Origin: Amanita rubescens | Lineage: Eukaryota; Basidiomycota; Agaricomycetes; Agaricales; Amanitaceae | Direction of reading: 5' to 3' | DNA length: 64,000 bases | Assembly: GCA_015039365.1 (NCBI GenBank) | Contig: WION01000130.1 | Coordinates: 62,001-126,000, forward strand | In this document: positions 33,715 through 45,147 of the stretch, piece by piece | How the letters are laid out: every line of letters starts with the position of its first letter | Numbering within the stretch: position 1 is the first letter of the stretch | The notes under the pieces: generated by a model | Databases searched by the model: none | The model's input: only the letters and a program-made list of their open reading frames with translations | Told to the model about the DNA's origin: nothing | Position numbers and translations under genes: made by a program

Positions 33715-36700
33715 TACGACCCCCACCAACGATGGAGGCTGGGCGGCCTCATTTAGGCCTAACTTCTCTCTGCTTTCTTTTCCAAAACATACATAAAAAC
33801 CGCCTACACACTCACACTCTTTTAGAATCCTACCTCGACAGCATGGACATCATCTTCATACAAGAAGCCTTATTTTCTCATATTAGACAGACCGTCAGCA
33901 CCACTGATGAACTAGGAGATCCTGTATTTGGTCCAGTCCATCACACAAAATGGGAATGTGTAAATTCCTACTCCCACTTTCCTAACACCCAAACCTGCAT
34001 CTATGTTAATAGACGGATCCTCACTGATTATTACATATCCTTTGATCCTGCTGAGGGCCTTGACGCTAACCTTCTCATTCTACGCTTAACACGAATACTA
34101 GATAATAGCACGTCCACGCTAGTATGCGTTTACAACCCCCCCACCACAAACAATAGCTCAGTTAAATCCTTACTGACCCTCCTTCGCGGCAACAAATTAG
34201 ACCCAACCATTATTCAAGGCGATTTCAACCAGAATGGGACCCCATGACACCACACTCCTCAACAATATCGCAAAACCTACTTGACCAATTGACACTATCT
34301 GAGTTATCCCTGGTAAACACAGACAGTGCCCCAACATGGCACCACTTGTCCAGCAGATCCTCAGTCATCGACCTTCTATTTTGTCGCAACACTTTATTGG
34401 CGTCCCAACCCTTCGAGTTCAACAACCTTGGTTACCAGTGTGGAGCTAGCGACCACTCCATTCTCCTCTTTGCCCTAGGTAAAACTGCTTCACGGCATGG
34501 ACACAGTTTCATCCCAGGCGATTCAGAAGAGGAGGTAAACTTTGTCAATGACATAGCCTCTTCAATCCAAACGGTGGCTAACGAGCTTGGATCATCTAAT
34601 GATGTAGAATCTATCACCAAAAACATGTGTGATAACTTACATGGCTCTTGGTTACGAAATAGTAGAAGCGCTAACTTAGATAAAAATCCTAACAGATGGT
34701 GGACTGATGACTGTCAAATCGCCAAAGAATTGTACGAATCCTTCTGCACCCCGGAGAATCAACAACTTTATTACAACACAACCCAGAATGCTCGTAGAGA
34801 CTTCTTCAACAACAAAATCCAAACAATGGGTAAGCTCCACAGGCCGTGGGAAGGCCTACGATGGATAAGACCCAGACCGCCCCCAGTGTACTCGCAAATC
34901 AAAGACCAGAATGGATGGCCCATTCTCTCTCAAGACGCCTTATTCACAACCATGCATTCGCAGTTCAACAGCAGCGCATCCTCTAACGCCATTGACTGGA
35001 CATTTATCAATGACCTCCCAAATATCGACATACACCAAGCGTCACCCATATCAGCGTTTGAAGTTTTCAAAGCACTCAAGTCCACCAACAATACCTCCGC
35101 CCCAGGCGACGACAATATCAGCTGGTGGTATCTTAAAGGGGCTCTGTTGATCCTAGACGATGAGGGAAAGGCCCTAGCGATCATATTCAACAAAATCCTC
35201 GACACAGGCATATGGCCATCGCCTTTCAAGAAAGCATGTTCAGTCATCATTCCAAAACCAAAGAAGGATGACTACTCGGTCCCTAAAGCTTACCGACCTA
35301 TCACGCTCCTTAAAACCATGAGCAAGCTTCTTACTAAAATCCTCACTAACCACCTACAGTTTGAAGGCATCACAAACAACCTTTTCCACAAAGGACAGTT
35401 TGGCGGTGTCAAAAAACATGCGACCACTGATGTCGTTATGATACTAATGGACTATATATCAAAACAACAAGACCGAGGTCTCTTCACATCCATCCTGGCC
35501 ATCGACATTTCCCAGTTTTTCCCGTCCATGGATCATGACGTAATTTGCGCCATACTCACCAAACTAGGCTTCAATCCCCGCATATCTCGCCTCATCTCAC
35601 ATTTCCTCATGGATCACTCAACCACTTACCACTGGGGACCACATGAATCCCCATCTTTAACACAGACAAAGGAGTCCCACAGGGAGATTGCTTATCCCCA
35701 GTCTTATCTGCGTTATACATCTCACTCATCCTACACATCTATTTCCCTTGGGACTTAGAAAATGATGTTAACTCACTCTTCTTTGTTGACGATGGCACTT
35801 TCTTCACCTCCTCCCACACAATGACCACAAATCTATCACGCCTCCAGCGCACTTTCTCTCTTCTAACCGATTTCTTTTCAAAGATCGGCCTTACCATAGA
35901 ACTGTCTAAGACTGACCTTATGCACTTCATAGCTTTTGACCCCACCAAGTCATGTCGGCAATTTGCCCACAAGAAACAGCCTGCATTGACCTTAACAGCG
36001 AACAACAAAAACTATACAATTAAACCAGCTGCAGTTTGGCATTACCTAGGTTTCTTTTTCGACCCATACTTAAAATTCTCTTTTCACATTCAATTCTATG
36101 TTAACAAAGCCTTTAGTACTATATGTGCTTGCAACATGTTGGGTAACTCATGTTGTGGACTAAACCCCTCTAGCTGCATCTTGGCTTACAATTCAGTGGT
36201 TTTTCCTGTGCTCTCCTATGGCCTCCCCCTATGGTATGCAGAAAACGGCTTGGGAATCAAAGCTCTCCTCTCAAAATTAAACTGGGTCCAGGCCTTCGCC
36301 CTTAGATGGGTTACTGGTGGCATGCGAGGTACACCAAATGGTGCCCTTGAGATTATATCGGGAATCCTGCCCATCTTCATTTGTACCAACCTCATGATCT
36401 CAGGATACGTCAGCCGCATTGCGGCGCTCCCCAACAATCACCTCCTATGAGAAACATGGGACATTGATGCCATCCCCCCAAACTCTAGGTGCAAGTGTGC
36501 TAAATGGCGTCCTAAACACCTTCCTAGTGACAACCCCATACGCCGTCTCCAAAAATACCAAAATCACATCAGAGAGCACTTTGATGTCTTTCACCCCGCT
36601 AACAGACCCGGGGACCGGGTGATCGACAAATTCTCTTCAAAAATCCTATGGCATCATGTCTCCCACCCACGGAAGTCATCTGAAGGCTTTAAGGACTGGC

Positions 36701-37660
36701 TACAAACTGAGTACAAACCATGGCTTGCAAGCATCACCTCATCACCTAAAACAACTATCATCTCTTCAGATGGTGGCTTCTGGCGCAAAAAGCGACAAGG
36801 AGCCGCAGCGTTCACCATCCAACGTGACTCTCTCTTCATTGACGATGAGTATGAAGCCTGCACAGCTGCATCCTCATTCGACGCTGAACTCCATGCACTC
36901 GCGATGGCCGTACAATGGTTATCAGACAATTGGTCACACACCCACCCCAAGATATTCTTCCTCATTGATAACCAAAGTGTTCTCAACTCTGTGTTAGACA
37001 TGGATACCCACTCCGGCCAAGCCATATCTATTCACATTAATCTCCTACTCAAGTCCATCCTCACTAGCTACCCTAACGCTACCATTAACTTTGCGTACTG
37101 CCCCAGCCATGTAGGAATAGAGGGAAACGAACGCGCAGACCATCTGGTAAATCGAACACCTAGATCAGACCGTCCCTCCCCATGCATACTAGCACAACAC
37201 TTCATGGCTGACCAACAACGAAAGGCTAATCAATTTTGGGCCCTTAAAGCTAAATCACCATCATCATACCATGGTCGTCAATGGCTTTCCATAAGACACA
37301 AAGGCAAAATCTTCATCCCTAGAATAGGAAGCAAATCGCATTGCTGCTTCTTTATAAAACTATCGGGAGACGACATACAAAGACTTACTTGACTCACGTA
37401 CTGCTTGACCAACCACACCCCAATAGGAGAGCACACGGCAAGGCTATTTCCAGATAAACCCATGAATTGCACCAGATGCAGTGACGATGTTTTACAGTCT
37501 CGCGCACATGTATGTACTCACATGTTGTACGTATCTCCTCTCTTTTCCTAATCTCACATATCTTAGAAAATACAAACACAATGACAAGTCGTTATCCGAC
37601 TTCATTAAAGCAAATCTCTCTGCTTTTTCTTTTGACGATTTACCAGATGACGTACCATAA
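33708..37660 (+). pseudogene. LINE ORF2: endonuclease, reverse transcriptase, RNase H
   Basis: The endonuclease starts with LCFLFQNIHKN and has IIFIQEALF, IIQGDFNQNG and, after a frameshift near 34240, SVIDLLFC and ASDHSILLF. The reverse transcriptase has AYRPITLLKTMSKLLTKIL, then a one-base shift near 35650 before GVPQGDCLSPVLSALY and the catalytic LFFVDDGTFF. RNase H follows with IISSDGGFW, SSFDAELHAL, FLIDNQSVLN and GNERADHL. TGA at 36448-36450 and 37390-37392 would both be arginine as CGA. A further shift near 37530 precedes the C-terminal end at TAA 37658-37660. The protein nicks target DNA and copies its own RNA there. Confidence 0.88.
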
Positions 37661-37861
37661 ATTCATCCTCTTCCTCTTCTCTCTTACTTACATATCTACA
37701 ACCGTCTGATATCCAAACCTAGTCATACAAACGTAGCACGTTTCTTAACCTATACCATCACTGATGGCTCCGTATCTTTCATAATTGTAATCGCTTACCA
37801 TTGAATACAACCAACATTTCTATTAAAAAAAAAAAAAAAAAAAAAAAAGAGGTTTTCCTCC

Positions 37862-38058
37862 TTTTCTTGGTCAGATTTCGAGATTTGACCTTCATTTTCG
37901 ACAGATTCAGTTTCAATAATGACACAGCTAGGTTCTGCTTCGTTCTCCTCGATGAAATGGACATCCCTGGACTCAATGAGGTGCCCACTGGAACAATGAA
38001 CCAAGATAGGCCTTGCAGCCAAAGATGAGCAACTGATGGTTTATTTCTGGTACAAGTT
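37862..38058 (-). pseudogene. Copia-minus pol remnant: integrase C-terminus
   Basis: On the minus strand it reads NKPSVAHL, then (with a frameshift) ILVHCSSGHLIESRDVHFIEE, the motif that follows the copia integrase core. It continues into the acidic linker found on the other side of the LINE. The frame ends at the LINE duplication on one side and the solo LTR on the other. Confidence 0.75.
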
Positions 38059-38434
38059 GTTGAATATTGAGTGATTAAACATCAGATATCGCTCAAATGC
38101 TTTATATTTAGTGTTACAATACTATATTCTTTATTTTGTGTATAATGAGCTAGTTTATAGGTGTAGTGGTTGTGTCTGTGGACAAAATGTGATATAGTGG
38201 ACACCTAAACTCACGCCTGATGGGATAGGTAGTAAACAGAACCAAACAGGCCAGGTTTCCTTACATGCAGGGAACTACAGTACCTACACTTGGATATAGA
38301 CTTAATATCACTGCTATCAATTGTTATAGACTGCATTTGTGAATGTCTAAAGCATGTATAGAGTCTATCAGAGGGCTAGACAACTACTACAACATTTGTA
38401 GTGAGTTGTAACTACACTTGGCGCATTTTTAACA
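38059..38434 (+). repeat. Solo LTR of copia-C, 376 bp
   Basis: It starts TGTTGAATATTGAGTG and ends GCATTTTTAACA, flanked by the 5-bp duplication CAAGT at 38054-38058 and 38435-38439. The copia-minus sequence continues on both sides. The same LTR occurs at 42791-43167 and inverted at 46663-47043. Confidence 0.92.
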
Positions 38435-39099
38435 CAAGTCTGGTAAGGTGTTTTAGCTCATGACAGAGAACAATTAACGATATAGATGCACTTCTGTTTC
38501 TTTGGTAATGGCATGGGAGATGTAGGCTCATTTGGGGACAATTGGCTTGGCATTGAGAACAAAGAGGCTATCAACTTCATGGACTTCAGTCTATTTTTTT
38601 TTACAATGTTTTAGTTATCTAGTCAATATGTTGGTAATTAGGATACAATTAAATTATCTTTTCAAGCATACTGTGACACTTTTGAGACTAGCCAGGCTAC
38701 CATATGAAATGGCAAACTTGGCCTTGGACATGCCACGCAAAGTGATGGCCCACATCACCAAGTGTAAGATCTCTGACTAGACACTTGTACAAGGACAAAC
38801 TCTGAGTTGAGATTTAACTGATTGACACTTAAAACTAGCCTGTCCACATATTAGAATAGAGGACTTAAATACATCTAGGAGTACAGTTACATGTGATAAT
38901 GGTGTGATGCATGTGATAAACTTAGGTGGGCATGTGAAAACTAACAAGTAACATTTCATAGTAAAAGGCAAGATAAGTGAAAATGAGTATGTCCAAATGC
39001 TTACAAATATCAATGAGTAAAATAAAAAGTAAACTAGTCCAAAGTGTCAATAGGTCATAGAGTGACAGAGGGGAAGGCATAAAGTGTTGTAAAAGGTTG
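38435..39099. other. Copia-minus tail and unassigned sequence
   Basis: The first 50-100 bp on the minus strand still read like copia integrase (AKTPYQTCTRNKPSVAHL spans the solo LTR). Beyond about 38560 I see no motif. Frames of 60-80 aa here are AT-rich and look like chance. Confidence 0.4.
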
Positions 39100-39410
39100 T
39101 GGTCAAAAAATGCTATCAAATGATACCTCTCATGTGTAAAATGACCCTGTCACTATCCCTGTGCCCAAAAAATGTGTTTAAATGATATCCATATCATGTG
39201 TGATCTGACCCTGACCCTGTCACACCCTGTAATGTGACCATGTGCTCATGGTGGTCAAAAAATGCTTTCAAATGATACACATATCATGTGTGACCCCTGT
39301 CACATCCTGTAGTGTCACCATATACTCATAAAGGTTAAAAAATGCCTTCAAATGACACCCATATCATGTTTGTCATGGTATGTCACCTGTCACATCCCCT
39401 CACAGTGCTT
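39100..39410. repeat. Four imperfect tandem units of about 60-90 bp
   Basis: Units with AAAAAATGCTTTCAAATGAT followed by CATATCATGTGTGAC start near 39103, 39160, 39253 and 39335. They resemble the subterminal motif of the KDZ element (AATGCTTTCGAACGATGCCC and ATATCGTGTGG), with CG replaced by CA or TG. They may derive from a decayed relative. Confidence 0.5.
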
Positions 39411-39627
39411 GGGAAAGTAATAGAGTACTTTTCTACAATAATGTGGTTAACTAGGAATGGGCTAGGAATGGGCTAGGAATGGTCTAGGAATGGTGTGGGA
39501 CCAGAGTGGGTTCCAATGCCATTCCTAGGAAATATTTCAAAAATCACTAGGAATCCTAGGAACATCCTAGGAAAGTCCTAGGAATACTAGGAATCCACTA
39601 GGAAGCATGGCTCAGTGTAAAGTACTG
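39411..39627. mobile_element. End of an H1-related element with CTAGGAAT repeats
   Basis: Short CTAGGAAT repeats in both orientations (39450-39605) are followed by CAGTGTAAAGTACTG at 39613-39627, which matches the terminus of H1 (GAGTGTAAAGTACTG). The other end of the element is not identified. Confidence 0.4.
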
Positions 39628-39649
39628 CGAATTTAGGCAATGTTCATAA

Positions 39650-40330
39650 CAGCTCTACATCATCTGCATCAACAAAGCCTTCAAGCTCATCTGGATCATG
39701 GATATGGATGAAGTTATGAGTGGCTGCAAGAGCAGCAGGAATGCAAGCTTGATAGTCCATGCTAATCTTAGCTGGATATACAAGAATGTGGAAATGTCAC
39801 TTCAAGACCCCAAAATATGCTCAATGATATTGCAAGCTGATGCATGTCATAAATTGAAGAGCTCATCCACATTGACAGGCCTGTGGCTGGATATCAGATA
39901 CTACAATGACATTGAATAAAAGGATCCACACCATTGTTGGGCCCAGCCCCATTCTGCAAGGTGATACTGCACACCATGTTTAGGAATAAGGAGTGAGTGC
40001 ATTGCATACATATGGGAAACCCAGCATCTGCAAGGTAAAATTTATTAGCTGGGATATGGAGGTCTGTCATGTGAGCATCATAGAACAGGGTTGAGTCTGC
40101 TGCTGATCCATCCCACCCACTGAATATATAATAAAAGATCATATCAAACCCACAAATGGCCAGCCAGTTTTGTGTGACACACCTTTGCAATCATGAGCTG
40201 CCTGATGCATTTCTGCAGAAGCACTATAGTTTATGTGAGTTCCATCAATGGCACCAAGGGTGTCCTTGAAAAAGGGGTAATGTTTAAACAGATTGTTAGT
40301 GATGGAATTGCAGTACATCCCTCCACCTCT
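39650..40330 (-). pseudogene. PIF/Harbinger-like transposase pseudogene
   Basis: Read on the minus strand, the pieces are in DDE_Tnp_4 order: DTLGAIDGTHI with the first D, WLAICGFDMIFYY and GWDGSAADS, KFYLADAGFP with the second D, and, after a frame change, ELFNL-type helix and NIIERIFGVLK with the E, then IPAALAATHNFI. The protein would cut the element at 3-bp targets. Several frameshifts and stops make it non-functional. The N-terminal helix-turn-helix part is not seen. Confidence 0.78.
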
Positions 40331-41069
40331 TTTGTTCCATTTTGCTGATAATAATAATATTCTTGTTAGGGAGACATGTTGATGTCATACTATGAGTGGA
40401 CTCAGCATCTATTCCATCATATGCAGAGGGTCCTGAAAAATCATCTTTTTGACTCCAATGACCCTAATCCTCAAGTCAACACCTATAAAGACAAAGGTAC
40501 AGGAGACAAAAAAATCAAGGAGAGAAGGGAGTCCTCCATCTAGTTCAATGTTGGCACCAGCAAGGCCATCCAAACATAAGACCTCCTCCTTTTTTTCCTT
40601 TCTTGGACATTCCTTCCTTCAGATTCTTGGTCCTGGGGTCCATTTGGGCTCAAACTGTTGTCAGGCACTGGAAATTTATTATCAGGCAACCAGTCCCTTG
40701 GCCATCACATTGGCTGAATACTTCAAGGTCCTTTTCCCTAAGGCTTACCTGAAGCTCAAGAAAGCTTTCAATGACAGTGTCTGGGTCAAGGATGATCCTG
40801 GACCTTGCTTGGGAGGATGCTGATTTGGAAGCTCCAGGAGAGCCTCCACATCAATGACAAGGACCAAGGGCCCCACAAGGGGGAAATGATAATGGGCCAA
40901 TTGGACACAAAGTTAGTATAAGTCCCTTTCCTTTTCCCTCTTCATTTTCAGATCATTACTGGCCAACTGGAGCTACAGACCAGGCCACATCTGTTTCTTT
41001 GAGTCTGGTCTTTTCTTTCTGGAAGTTTCATAAGACTGGACCAGGACCACAAAAGACCAGTTTGTATGT
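40331..41069. other. Stretch without recognisable gene
   Basis: A 124-aa frame at 40449-40823 has no motif I know and an unusual composition rich in K, S and L. Short GACCAG-like words near 41030 recall the hAT2 subterminal arrays without CpG. I see nothing else. Confidence 0.4.
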
Positions 41070-42260
41070 CCAATACATACAGTGTTCATTGCCATTCATC
41101 GTGAACCAACGTGTGCAGCCGTGAACAGCCATGAACAGAGGTGAACAATGCTGATCACAACATGTTCATTGTGGTACCCTTACTTTGCCCTGTGATTGTG
41201 TACATTGTGAACAAGGTCACGGTGGAACACGTCGTGGGCACTCCCACTCTTGCAAAGGTTGAGAATCACATTCATGATTGAACACAATGAGCGCCAACAC
41301 CTCTAATTTCAAGCCTTGCATGAACCATCATGTTCATCACATTTGAACAAAAAATAACAGCCAGCCTTAGCCCATACAGCCATCCACTGCATTATTATCT
41401 GTAACCATGGCATGCCATTGATGATCTCATCCAATGTGTCGCTCACAGCAATTGAAAACATATACCTACTTATCCTACCTCGTGTGCACAATATCCATCC
41501 AGACTCCAAGAAGGTGATTCATGCCTGATTTGTAGTGAGGCAATCTGTGCATTGGGAGGCAGGGGCAGTGCAACCATGGTTGCACTCGATCAGAGGGCCT
41601 AGACTTGCGACAGTGATTCAAATACAATGGCACCCATCTTTCACTCTCATTTCTGCTCACCCCCTCCCTCAACCATGTTCAACTGCAAGCCACTTATTAA
41701 CTGCCTTCCCAGGACCCTCTGATGCCTTTGCATTGGAAGATGGTGTAATGGGTGACAGTCAAAGCATCCCTATTGCCAACGTCATTGACCTCATGGGGGA
41801 TGGGCTCATGAGTAAGTCTCCGCTCATTTTTCAGTTTGGGACATGAGATGAGGTTATTAGTTAACATATCTCAGATGGTACCAAAGGTGATATTAATGAA
41901 CACCTTGCAGGTTAGTGCATTTACAGCAGCAATTATTATAAAGAAAACAGTTTTTTTTCTTGTAGAAATGAATGGAAATGAACCACAAGGAACACATCAT
42001 GAACAGGAAAATAGACAGATAAAGATAGTGATAATGAACAAACATGTCATTGTGATGAACGAGAATGTGTAAAGTGAAAGGCGCTGATGTTCACAACATG
42101 AACAACAACACTGTGTTCACAAAGTGGAACTATGATGAATACAAAACAAAGCATATACAATGTTCACGACAGTTCACGGCTGACCACGACAGTTCACAGC
42201 TGATCACGATGGTTCACAGTGGTTCATGTGGGTTCATGGTGGTTTGGCATTATATTCACA
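41070..42260. mobile_element. Possible hAT-like element with GTGAAC arrays at both ends
   Basis: GTGAAC, ATGAAC and their inverse GTTCAC or GTTCAT recur many times at 41070-41350 and, in inverted sense, at 42080-42240, with a plainer centre. This is the pattern of subterminal transposase sites. I cannot fix the ends or a target duplication. The frames inside (66-103 aa) show no motif. Confidence 0.35.
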
Positions 42261-42539
42261 TTTAGTCTGATACGGACTGTCATACCAGTTGCATGTGGTT
42301 TTTTTGCAGTTATGCAACCGGTTGTGACCAATTGTCAACTGGATCTGGTTGCCATTGGCACGAGATCTTTATGGTCCCCCCCCCCTTTCCGATTGGAATT
42401 TATTACAGTAAGATTACAAATTTTTGAAAACTGGATTTTCAGTCAGACTGGTATCAGACTTAATTGGAGGCTGTCCAATGGACTCAAATAGGACTCTTTT
42501 TATGTAGTCTTTGTAGTCTCATTTGTAATACTACCATAA

Positions 42540-43350
42540 TGTAACCATGGGAAAAAAATCGAAAAAAATTGTCAAAAATGCAGAAAAATCATGTGATCAG
42601 ACCTGTATGGAAATGAACATGCCAATCAATACCAAACTCAAGATATTTGCAAAATACTGTTTTAAACGCTTTGTGTTGAAAATTTGAAAGGGTGCCAAAA
42701 AATCTTAAAAAATCCGGAAAAATCATGTGATCAAGGTGGGGCAAGAATTATGTTCCAAAACAAGGCCAAACTCAAGATATTTGCAAAATATGTTGAATAT
42801 TGAGTGATTAAACATCAGATATCGCTCAAATCCTTTATATTTAGTATTACTATACTATATTCTTTATTTTGTGTATAATGAGTTAGTTTATAGGTGTAGC
42901 GGTTATGTCTGTGGACAAAACGCGATATAGTGGACACCTAAACTCATGCCTAATGGGATAGGTAGTAAATAGAACCAAACAGGCCAGGCTTCCTTACATG
43001 TAGGGAACTACAGTACCTACACTTGGATATAGACTTAATATCACTGCTATCAATTGTTATAGACTGCATTTGTGAACGTCTAAAGCGTGTATTGAGTCTA
43101 TCAGAGGGCTAGACAACTACTACAACATTTGTAGTGAGTTATAACTACACTTGGCGCATTTTTAACAAAATACTGTTTTAAACACTTCATGTTGAAAATT
43201 TGAAAGTGCCAAAAAATCTTGAAAAATCCTGAAAAATCATGTGATTAATGTGGTGTAAGTACTATGTTCCAAAACAGAGCCAAACTCAAGATATTTGCAA
43301 ATACTTCTTTTAGATATGAGGGAGAGAATTGAAAGGTTGCCAAAAATTCT
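42540..43350. mobile_element. Decayed H1-related sequence split by a copia-C LTR
   Basis: Blocks such as AAAATCATGTGATC and CAAACTCAAGATATTTGCAAAATA repeat several times and match the interior of H1 near 1030-1110. The solo LTR at 42791-43167 interrupts it. Terminal repeats are not clear. Confidence 0.45.
42791..43167 (+). repeat. Solo LTR of copia-C, 377 bp
   Basis: TGTTGAATATTGAG to CATTTTTAACA, with the 5-bp duplication AAATA at 42786-42790 and 43168-43172. It is about 95% like the copy at 38059 by eye; several differences are CpG changes (AAAACGCGATAT against AAAATGTGATAT). Confidence 0.92.
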
Positions 43351-43515
43351 GGAAAAATCTTGTGATCAAGCAAGTACTAGTGTTTGCTAATGACAGGCAT
43401 GAGTAGTGTGACTTTGTACAAGCACTGGGTGGCAGGCAGGTGGTTGATAAGACAAACCAGATGTGGGGTCAGATAAACTCATCTTATCATTTGTTACTAT
43501 GGAATGACAGGGGTC

Positions 43516-43671
43516 AGTACCTACACTTGGATATAGACTTGATATGACTGCTATCAACTGTTATAGACCGCATTTGTGAACGTCTAAAGTGTGTATTAAG
43601 TCTATTAGAGGGTTACACAACTACTACTACATTTGTAGTGATTTGCAACAACACTTGGCACATTTTTAACA
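43516..43671 (+). repeat. Copia-C LTR fragment, 3' part only
   Basis: It matches the last 155 bp of the LTR, from TACCTACACTTGGATATAG to ATTTTTAACA. The 5' part is missing. Confidence 0.8.
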
Positions 43672-44971
43672 GTCATGTCACTTGGAAATATACATTTGCA
43701 CTGTATAAATTGCCAGTGATGTGGTAGCCATTTGGGTCCAGACCCATGGTTGTGTTGTGGAAGTCTGATCTGTAGGAATACACAAAGGTTATGTGTTAAC
43801 ATTACAGAAACTTGATGGTGGCAATCAACAGTCTGACCTTACTTATTGTGACAGTACTGAAGCAACTTTCACAGGCAGCATTTACTTTTAGCATATCGAC
43901 ATTCTCCAAGCTATTCTCCAAATTCTGATTTGATCCCCATGCTGTCTTTGACAGTGTTGCAGTCCCTGAGTACTCCAGTACACAGACACAGCACACTCAT
44001 TGATTGGGATGCCAATATCCTAGGACTTGAGCCACTTTTGCATAGATATTGGAAGTGGCACCAAAAGCACACAGGGTCAATTGAAAAATGGAAGCAGTAG
44101 GTGTAGTGCTGTGAGGTCCTTTATAAACACATCACCATTGTGGAACATATGTGGCAACCAGAGTGTCCATTTATCTGCTCTGACCACTCATAGTAGTAGT
44201 TGTAAAAAGACAATTTTTTATTGCTCATTTTCTAGAAATCCATTAAAAACTGTCCAACACCATGTTTGTCCTCATTCAACTGCTCACTTCCTCCCCCTCC
44301 TCCTTGGCCACTTCAAACCACTCTTCACCTCTGCTGACCAATCACAACCTCCCCTTTGTTTACCTCCTGGGTTCCTCATTTCCCTCCACCACTCCCATCC
44401 TCATTCCATTGCTACTATGCATGCTCTTCAAAGTTCTCCTCCTACCTCTCTTCACCTTCCTTGACCCTGTGCCCTTTTCTGCTCACTGTAAAGTAGGAGT
44501 CAAACAACTTCAATAGAAATGAAGAAATTCACTTATCTTGAGTGTTGGTCTGTACAGGTCTGCCACAACATCTTGCACAGGGTTTAATGTGCATATAGTC
44601 AATGCATAGCTTGTTGTCACATTGGGCACACACACTCAATGAGTGTCTGAGTCAATGATATTGCAACATCAGCCTGGTGATGGGTGATTGGGAGTGAGGA
44701 AAAGTACACAGAGGCAGGAAGTACAAGCATGGTGGTGGCAGTTGGGGACAAAAGTTGAAATGGTTGGAGTGACATTGGAGCAATGAAGTCCATTATTTGG
44801 TTACAGTTTCTTTGAGGAACTTGATGGATTTTTAAGCAGTGGACAAATCTTTGACATTTTTCATATATTGGGCATGATGGTAAATATGGTGTGAGATATG
44901 TATGAGAGGATGCAAGAGGACAGACATGCAAGGATAAGGAGAAGCAGTGTGACAATGATGCGAAGGTCACA
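43672..44971. other. Stretch without recognisable gene
   Basis: About 1.3 kb of low-CpG sequence. The 145-aa frame at 44027-44464 is rich in P, S, H and L with no motif, and overlaps other open frames, so I treat it as chance. No repeat boundary is visible. Confidence 0.45.
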
Positions 44972-45147
44972 TGTGGTGGCAAAATGTCTGAAAAACAAGG
45001 TGATGGCTGCACTTAGTGCCAATAAGGCAGAGGAGGGAAAGGAGGCAGAGAGACTGCTGAAAAGGCAGGAAATGCAAGTCATGTTCATTATAATGCATTT
45101 GGGACTTCTGCTAACCATTGTTTTGACTGGAATACAGACTCAGGGCC
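44972..45147 (+). pseudogene. Copia-C gag fragment, inverted relative to its neighbour
   Basis: The plus-strand sequence encodes VAKCLKNKVMAALSANKAEE and what follows, the end of a gag zinc knuckle and spacer. The same sequence lies in reverse at about 45900-46080. The two copies point at each other with reverse transcriptase sequence between them, so the block is a chimera of two element copies. Confidence 0.7.

Larger units (their letters stand above)
32970..37848 (+). mobile_element. 5'-truncated LINE (Tad/I-like, with RNase H)
   Basis: The element ends in a run of 24 A (37825-37848) and is flanked by a 13-bp duplication, GAGGTTTTCCTCC, at 32957-32969 and 37849-37861, as made by target-primed reverse transcription. 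It begins inside gag, so the 5' end is missing. It encodes zinc knuckles, an AP endonuclease, a reverse transcriptase and RNase H, all with some damage. It lies in the copia-minus remnant. Confidence 0.92.

Noticed and set aside
39100..39410. CRISPR-like array
   Set aside because: Units are imperfect and adjacent without unique spacers, and the genome is fungal.
44027..44464. 145-aa proline- and histidine-rich frame
   Set aside because: Overlaps another open frame, lies in low-CpG debris and has no motif or splice context.
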